From: Isoetes taiwanensis
Lineage: Eukaryota; Streptophyta; Lycopodiopsida; Isoetales; Isoetaceae
NCBI GenBank assembly: GCA_021234155.1
Contig: JAJEKV010000677.1
Coordinates: forward strand, 55,373-119,372
Direction: 5' to 3'
Length of the DNA: 64,000 bases
Positions 57,800-64,000 of this stretch are shown here, in pieces; the first letter of the stretch is position 1; each line of letters opens with the position of its first letter. Under the pieces are notes generated by a model. The model ran no database searches. It had not been told where the DNA came from and saw only the letters and a list, made by a program, of their open reading frames with translations. Made by a program: the position numbers and the translations under genes.

Positions 57800-58285
57800 A
57801 TTCCAATTGGCTCTTCAGTAGAGGACATATTAATTTTGTTACCTAACTTCATATCGACTTGGGTATTGTTGAAATCTCGAGACAACCCAATTCATTTGTG
57901 GAGGAGGCGAGGATCCAGAGTTAATTTGGGAGCCAAAATATATTCTCTCCTTGGGGCAGAGTGGGGGCATAGACATTAACAACTCAAAGTTAGAATTGTT
58001 CAATTTTAAAAATAACTTGACTTGCCCGACATCTACTTGGCTATTAAAAAGGAGACTTGGGTCAAAGACTTCCAAATAATGGCTAATCCCCACTAGTACC
58101 ATTGGCTTCAATCCAAATGGAAGAAGAGCGAGGTATATCCACTTCGGATAAATTTGAACTCTCAAATTTTGGCAATTTAGTTTCTGGAGCATAATAATGG
58201 GACTTATGGGACCAAGAGATGGCTCTCCTTCTCTTGATAAGACCTTTGGTCCCCCTAAGGTTCGGTGAAATTATCTTCATAAAGA
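57800..58285 (-). pseudogene. L1-type LINE endonuclease N-terminal region
   Basis: MKIISPNLRGTKGLIKRRR (about 58,280) is the typical start of a plant LINE endonuclease, where Asn helps bind metal. Shifted pieces with ETKLPKFESS follow, the Glu being the next catalytic residue, then VDVGQVKLFLKLNNSNFELL and PKERIYFGSQINS. Frames are broken. Confidence 0.7.
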
Positions 58286-60200
58286 TGAGGAATGAGTGTG
58301 AGAGAGGGAGAAAGAAGGAAATTATCTTCTCTATTCTTCTTGCTTCTAGTTTCCAGCGGGGAGTTTTGTGGAGACAAAGTGATTACCGATCTTTGATGAG
58401 GTCTTCTTCTTTCTTTTAGATTTGGAATCAGAAATAGACTTATTAGTGCCATGGGGAATTTGTTAGGTAATTTTCCTTTCCCCCAATTTTCCTTGTCACT
58501 CTCTCCTTTGTCATTGTCCGGAACACCCACAGGAACAAATTCAAACATATTGAAGGAATCCTCTGGGTCATCAATTTCACTTGAATTATGGTAGAGGTAC
58601 TTGCCTTTTTTAAGCATCTTCATTAATCTCTTCATTTGAGTTGTCCAAGTTTGTTGTATCCAGGGCAATGCCATGTTACCATGAGCCCCCCATCGGCTTG
58701 TATCTCTATTGGTGTCTCTTAAGACAATATCCTTTTCAGCTGTGGGGTAAGAGAACTTACATTTGGCGGTTTGCATGTCTTGAAGCAAACCATCTTCTAG
58801 GGTTGCCAATTAGTGCAGATTTCCTTAGAGATGGGAGGGGGTTTTTAGCGGTATGGAAGAAGCCAGTGCTCGAGGTCAATTAATAAGTCAAGTAATGGAG
58901 CTAGTGGTCGGAGAAGATTATGATGGGAAATGAAAAATTTTCATGACCAATTTTATCGTGTTGCTTGCTCAATAAAAGTCTACATTTTGTTCAAGCGTTC
59001 AAAGTAGCAAGTACACAGGAATTGATTGAAACGATCAATTTTGTCCCCAAATTAGTCGGCTTCGGATTGGACTTGTAAGTTTGAAAGGTCCCTTCAGATG
59101 GTGCTATTTGACACAGCTCTTTTTAGCGGTTTCTTGAGTTGGAGGAGCCAACTTGATGGAATAGCTGGTGCATTTTTAGATTTGTATGTTGATGCATTAT
59201 CCACGAGTTTTGCAAGGCTACTTGACTTAGTGGTGAATGTTTGGGTACCATTGTGTATGCCCTTAGAAGCGGTATTGCCGCGGTATTGAATTCTTAGAAC
59301 TTATATTTTTAGTCACCCTTAGCATTAATGGGTGTAGTTACAAATATACGCCAATATTTGATCACATATCCTCAAGCCTTTGAGAATGGCTGGTTTCACA
59401 TTTGGTATGGCCTTTATTTTAATGGAACATTTCTTACCTTTGTCTTGGAAATTTGGTTTGTCCGGAAAGTTTAAAAAGTGTTTTGCCTAGACTCATCCAT
59501 CACATTATTCGGGACATTGTGGAGAATTCTGATGATGAGTCAACATGATAACTAGACTTTCCCTTTGTCCTATTCCTTTCAAAGTTTGCAAAACTTTAAG
59601 CTGTAGCGGCGATTATTCTTTTTCAACAATTGCCTTTTGGTATAAGATAATGTCACATGGTCATCTCTCATTTGGTCGCAGAGGGCAATTTATGAAGTTG
59701 CTTATTCACGATTCTTTTTTCTTTGCTTCCATTGACTCTATGCCAAATATGATCTCTTGACCCTGACCCGGCGGCTTGTATATGATCATGCACAGAGATT
59801 CCTGATTTCTGAGATATATGTACTTACTAAACTTTGTTTGTTTTGTAACTTTAGTGGCCGGTTTCCATCTGAGATTATATTTACCATCACACAAGCCTAG
59901 AGTTTACTAAACAATCATTGTGAGAAATGCCTCTTTAGACAATTTGGCGTGAGGAGGTAAGACCATCTCAAATATAGATAAGAACTTTGGCCAAGGCATC
60001 GAGAAAGGGGAATGGAGGTAGGGATATTTTTGGATAAGTCAAGTTGGACAAAAGCTCTAGGGGATCTGTAAGGGGAGTAGTCAGGTGCAAATGTATATGC
60101 CAATAGATTTGAGAAGATGAAACATTCTCATTCGGTATATTGGGTTTCCAATCCACGCAAGGTGAGTGGAAGCCACCACCGAAATTTTTGCATGCTTTCT
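58255..60200 (-). pseudogene. LINE ORF1-like region
   Basis: An open frame at 58,809-58,255 (184 codons) reads as an acidic, charged C-terminal part (GVPDNDKGESDKENWGKGKL). Upstream broken pieces include CVDWKPNIPNENV and RAFVQLDLSKNIPTSI, similar to the DUF4283/zinc-knuckle ORF1 of plant LINEs. It lies directly upstream of the endonuclease, as expected. The identity of the far upstream part (60,200-58,810) is weak because of many stops. Confidence 0.55.
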
Positions 60201-60429
60201 AAGCTCGGGTTTAGGATCCCATTTTAGGAGGGTCATATGATGGGACTCAAGGTAAAGGGTGCCAAGTTTGAGAAAGTAATTTGATGTTCTTTGGTATACA
60301 TTCTATCATTATGTAAAGGGGAAATTAAGCCCAATACACTGATGGCATTACCCGGATGTGTTCCTGAGTTGTTTTAGCTTTCCGAAATAAATGTGTGTGT
60401 ATCCCTTCTAGCACTAGGGCTGTGCCACA

Positions 60430-60815
60430 CACCAGCATATCATGAACCACTTTTTACCAACTATCATATTCACCGAGCAGGCATCCAGGAGAGGAAGGAG
60501 GGACAGAAGGGTGGTGAACGAGGGACACCACACCATTACCACACTCCCACCACACACCACACCATTCACCACACCATACACCATACCAAATGGTGATGTA
60601 AACGGGGAAAATGGAGTATGTATGTGTGTGTAGTATGTGGTAATATAATGTGGTGTGAGGTGGAGTCAGTGAACTGTGAGAGTAGTGGTAGTAGGTAGTG
60701 TGATGACCCAATGGTGGTGGCTGTGGTGTGGTGATGGCAGATTGTGAGCCCATAATGTGAATTGTAGTGGGAGTAATAGTGAGTAGTGAGTGAGGTGAAC
60801 AGGTAGAGAAGTGTG
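60430..60815. repeat. CA-rich to GT-rich switch (imperfect foldback), repeat copy 2
   Basis: 60,520-60,590 is CACCACACCA-rich on the plus strand. From about 60,610 to 60,815 the same strand is GTGGTGTG/GTAGTGAG-rich. The two halves are roughly complementary and could fold. The left part matches 51,757-51,890. Confidence 0.65.
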
Positions 60816-62900
60816 AGTGGCAGGCCACAAAAGTCCCCAAAATATATTAGTCGAAACAATCAAGTAGCTGTTTTGATTGACCAAAAGGTGCAAACTGTTA
60901 AATCAATCTTTTTCCTTCAAAAAAAAAAACTTACATAGTCATAAAATTATACTATATCGGTAGTATACTATTGACATAGTGTCATTTACACATTCCTTAT
61001 GATAGGAAATGTGAACACAAATGTGAACAAAGATATATTTAAGCACGTTACATAGTTCATCGCAAAATCGAGATGCTCCGCGTCCAGCTCGGAAATCGAG
61101 AATTTCTTTGGGCGTCACGTTCTTTGGATTAGCATCACAATGCATTCGAAAGCATCTATTAGAAATTATAAATTAAATTGACAGAAGTATTCATGAGAAC
61201 CATTTAGATGTATCGTGACATCCATAAATAAGGTTAGAAATATTTAAAAGGAACATGAGATCGCATTACACATACAAGGGAATGTCAAAGGTGCACCAAG
61301 AAGGGAGAGAAGGATGCACACCAATATCCAAAGGCGCAAGCTCCCAAAACAAAGGCAAAATGGAATTGTATTCAATGGTGTATATCAATGGAAGTGCAAT
61401 GATATAAACAAAGCGGTGATACTAAGAATAGTATTAGCCGTTCAACCACGCAACCACTAATAACAGCCGTTACTTAGTTGGAATTGGATTCTTTCAGTCT
61501 TGATAAGGTCTTGATTGACACATAGTCGTACCTATATGCTTAGTCTTTGTCGATCTTTGTCAAGCGATCTAGTAGCAGATGGTGATCTAGATATCATATC
61601 GACACCTCCTCCCTTGATGAGAGCATCGCCATCTCATCTTGACCTTCTCCTCACGGAATAAGATCTGAATCTTGGTTAAGGCGATTAAGCTTAATGGGGT
61701 CATCTGAAAAGCTCAAAACCAAGTTTGCATGAAAGATCCAGCTCTATTCTATCGATAGAAGTATTGGGCCTGGCGATCAACCAGCTTTCGGGATCAATAA
61801 ATAGATTTTTCTCTTTGATATCCATAATTGTTTTGCCAAGGAAAACATAGAAAATTATTTCCATACATAACCTAAATATAGGCAATAGAAGCATTAGATA
61901 TGATTGCCGTTAAGACTTATGGATTCAACAACCTAAATCACGACTACTCCAACAATGCTGGGTAGAAATTCTCCATGAAAATCAAATCTTAATACCTTAG
62001 CCCGAGGTTCAACCAATTTGGGATGTCCGAGAATGGTAAATGCAACCTCTTCCCAATAACATTCTTCTTTTCACCTACAACATGAAATTTTTTGCTATAT
62101 TGGGCACTTAAGCATAGTGCGCGAAACATGAATTATTTAGTTTACTGGGTTTTACTTCTTCCTTTCTTGACTACCCATGCATTGACTGGTTGGGTGTCAA
62201 TAAAAATGTAAACGCTTGATTCAGAATCGGGGAGATGTAGAGTAGAATGAAAGCATAATGCGAGAAGAAAATACAATCGGATGCAAATAAAAGCGAGAAC
62301 ATATGTTGATACATGCAAGTAGGTTTTACTCGCAGCAAACTTTCACTGATAATGTAACGCGAAATAAGTACATTAGTGTACATAGCTATCATAATGTAAA
62401 GGGGAAACCAAATACTAAATTCAAATGCATTTGAGAACAAAATATTTTATCAATACACCCTATCAAATACATCATTGACATTGAATGTAAAAGGAAAGTC
62501 AAATACCAAATTCATATGCATTTTACGATCACATGTAAATGCAATGCGGTCAATACAATACACCCTTATTAATACACCACACAGCAAAGGGAATTCCAGA
62601 AAAGCCTTCTTAGCACATGTAATAAAAATGCAAAACAAATACATTTCCTCTTACAGTAAAACAAAACCACGCCAAATCAAATGTTGTGCTGGTTTATGTA
62701 CATGATGGAAACTAACTACATCTAGGGTACACTCAAACTAATTATGTAATCAAAATAGAAATAGATGTACCTTGGAAGGGATTCCTGGCGATTAATCGCG
62801 GGTCTGGGACCATGAACAATCATGTACACATGTATTACGTCATTGAAACCCTGAATACAAGATAAAAAATAGACAATATGTATGACCACAAGTGGAGATA
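60816..62900. other. No supported gene
   Basis: AT-rich. Minus-strand pieces near 61,890-61,640 and the word CGACACCTCCTCCCTTGATG near 61,600 are suggestive of retrotransposon leftovers but carry no diagnostic motif. Confidence 0.35.
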
Positions 62901-62989
62901 TTACCATGAATTAGTCAAGGCAATCGTGCATTTGCTGCAAGTATTGCTTATATATGAAATGAAAAGCTCGTCTTGCTGCGAGTATGGGG

Positions 62990-63310
62990 GCGGGCTGCGA
63001 ACCTATCGGGTTACGTCTTTCAAATGCTTAGTCATCTCCCTTTATTCTATTCTCCCGCGGTTGGAATTAACTTCCAAATCCTTGCTGATTTTTTCAATGG
63101 CGACTTCTAATTCTTGCAAATCAGCCTTCAAACAATCAATGGGAATCATTAGAGCATCTAAGTCGACAATATAACGATTTCTCCTCCTACAAACCGGGAT
63201 GATGCTGAAACCATTTGCACATCGATTGGCTTCCAGCTTGCTTTTAAACCTGCCATATCTTTGAGCTGCTCACATATTTTTGCATCTTTACTTTCACTGG
63301 AATCTTGTCA
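62990..63310 (-). pseudogene. Unidentified coding-like stretch
   Basis: Minus strand: KDAKICEQLKDMAGLKASWK, then PIDVQMVSASSRF (63,290-63,185), followed after a one-base shift by RYIVDLDALMIPIDCLKADL and QELEVAIEKISKDLEVNSN (63,180-63,065). Composition and the Leu/Lys/Glu helical pattern look like a real protein with coiled-coil character. I cannot assign a family. The shift lies in an otherwise uninterrupted frame, so either a base error or a pseudogene. Confidence 0.4.
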
Positions 63311-63470
63311 AAGCTCTTATCACTCTCGGCAGCTGGCGGTTCAATTTCCATTGTTTTTCTTTTCTCTTTTAGGCCGTATTTCATCATCAAGCATGGGCGA
63401 ATCTAATGCTCTTGTTTCCCTCCACCTTTTCATCATTTCCAGCTAGCGCCTTGCCCCAATTCTACACGAG

Positions 63471-64000
63471 GCATACATTTTAATAACTTTAACATTGGAA
63501 GACTTTCGTAGCCTAGTGCAGCCGGTCGAGATTCTTTTGAGAGCCTTTTGAATGAAGACTTGCACTTGCTTTCACCTCATCCCAATCAATGCTTACTCTG
63601 CTGTAATGAGGTGAATTGCATATGCTTTCGGGCAAATAATGGAATGTGATGATTTGCAATGTCCCTCTAGCGTGCTGAGAAAAAATACGCCATCAACCAG
63701 ACTTAATCACAGCCTCTTGATAACCGCGTAGGAGCTTGAACTAAACATCACACACTATTTGCACTAGCCACAAACATTCTATCAAATTATTTGCTCTAAA
63801 GGCTGCACGATGCTACCTTGTCAAGCTTCGGTATGCAAGACCTCCCGATCTAAAGACCCACTCTTGAGTTTTCGGTGGCGGTTAGTGGGAGACCGGCGTG
63901 GGCACTGCGGTTTTACGTTTAGCAGGAGATTTCGCCGGAATGTCTTTGTTTTCTCCCGAACATGCAGGTCGTGGTCTCTTCCTGGTGCTTGACTCTCACG
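63471..64000. other. No supported gene
   Basis: The plus open frame at 63,810-63,992 has no recognisable motif. Nothing else was seen. Confidence 0.4.

Larger units (their letters stand above)
51988..60250 (-). mobile_element. Decayed L1-type LINE, interrupted at 52,950-54,590
   Basis: Minus-strand order: ORF1-like region (about 60,200-58,255), endonuclease (58,280-57,800), reverse transcriptase (about 56,850-55,400), C-terminal part (55,100-54,600), then, after an insertion, the 3' region (52,940-52,004) ending in a 16-A tail (T run at 51,988-52,003). Plant L1 elements have this order and a poly(A) tail. All frames are broken. Confidence 0.75.

Overview
This looks like a nuclear window from a land plant with a large, transposon-packed genome. 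The evidence is a plant-type MED15 gene fragment with short GT-AG introns, a Ty1/copia element primed by initiator tRNA-Met, Ty3/gypsy fragments, two non-LTR retrotransposons, probable Helitron ends of plant type, and many decayed transposase-like genes. Nothing bacterial, viral or organellar is visible. The lineage cannot be fixed from the sequence; a non-seed plant such as a fern is a guess.

Layout. 1-1.05 kb (minus): the C-terminal exons of a MED15-like Mediator subunit, running off the left edge. 1.05-10.6 kb: mostly non-coding, with palindromic repeat arrays, a SINE-like unit, a short-chain dehydrogenase N-terminal fragment (KDSR/TSC10-like) and two foldback structures. 10.6-45.2 kb: a deep nest of mobile elements. 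A dispersed repeat and broken gypsy pieces form the oldest layer. A probable Helitron (11,304-32,531, minus) contains a copia element (14,057-26,881, perfect 5-bp target duplication), which itself contains a 7.1-kb pyrimidine-rich two-unit element (17,982-25,076, 4-bp target duplication). The same Helitron region carries a 5'-truncated LINE (about 27,951-30,617) whose unoccupied site survives in a duplicate copy nearby. The gypsy integrase is split by about 8.1 kb of inserted DNA (33.85-41.99 kb) holding ten near-perfect 20-bp palindromes, unidentified minus-strand coding-like segments and a decayed plus-strand DUF7869-type gene. 45.2-51.9 kb: a possible retroposed transcript end, a second decayed transposase-like gene, and an array of GGAATATTCC palindromes. 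52-60.2 kb: a decayed L1-type LINE (minus) interrupted by a second example of the two-unit element. 60.2-64 kb: a CA/GT-rich foldback and one unidentified coding-like stretch.

No intact host gene is present. MED15 and possibly the KDSR-like fragment are host-derived; almost everything else is transposon coding sequence broken by stops and frameshifts. Repeat copies inside the window differ repeatedly at CAG/CTG sites in the same few ways, which suggests a CHG-methylation-linked consensus error in the assembly. Some frameshifts, and perhaps the CTCGCGAG cores of the palindromes, may therefore be artefacts. Calls rest on reading motifs by eye; no database search was run.
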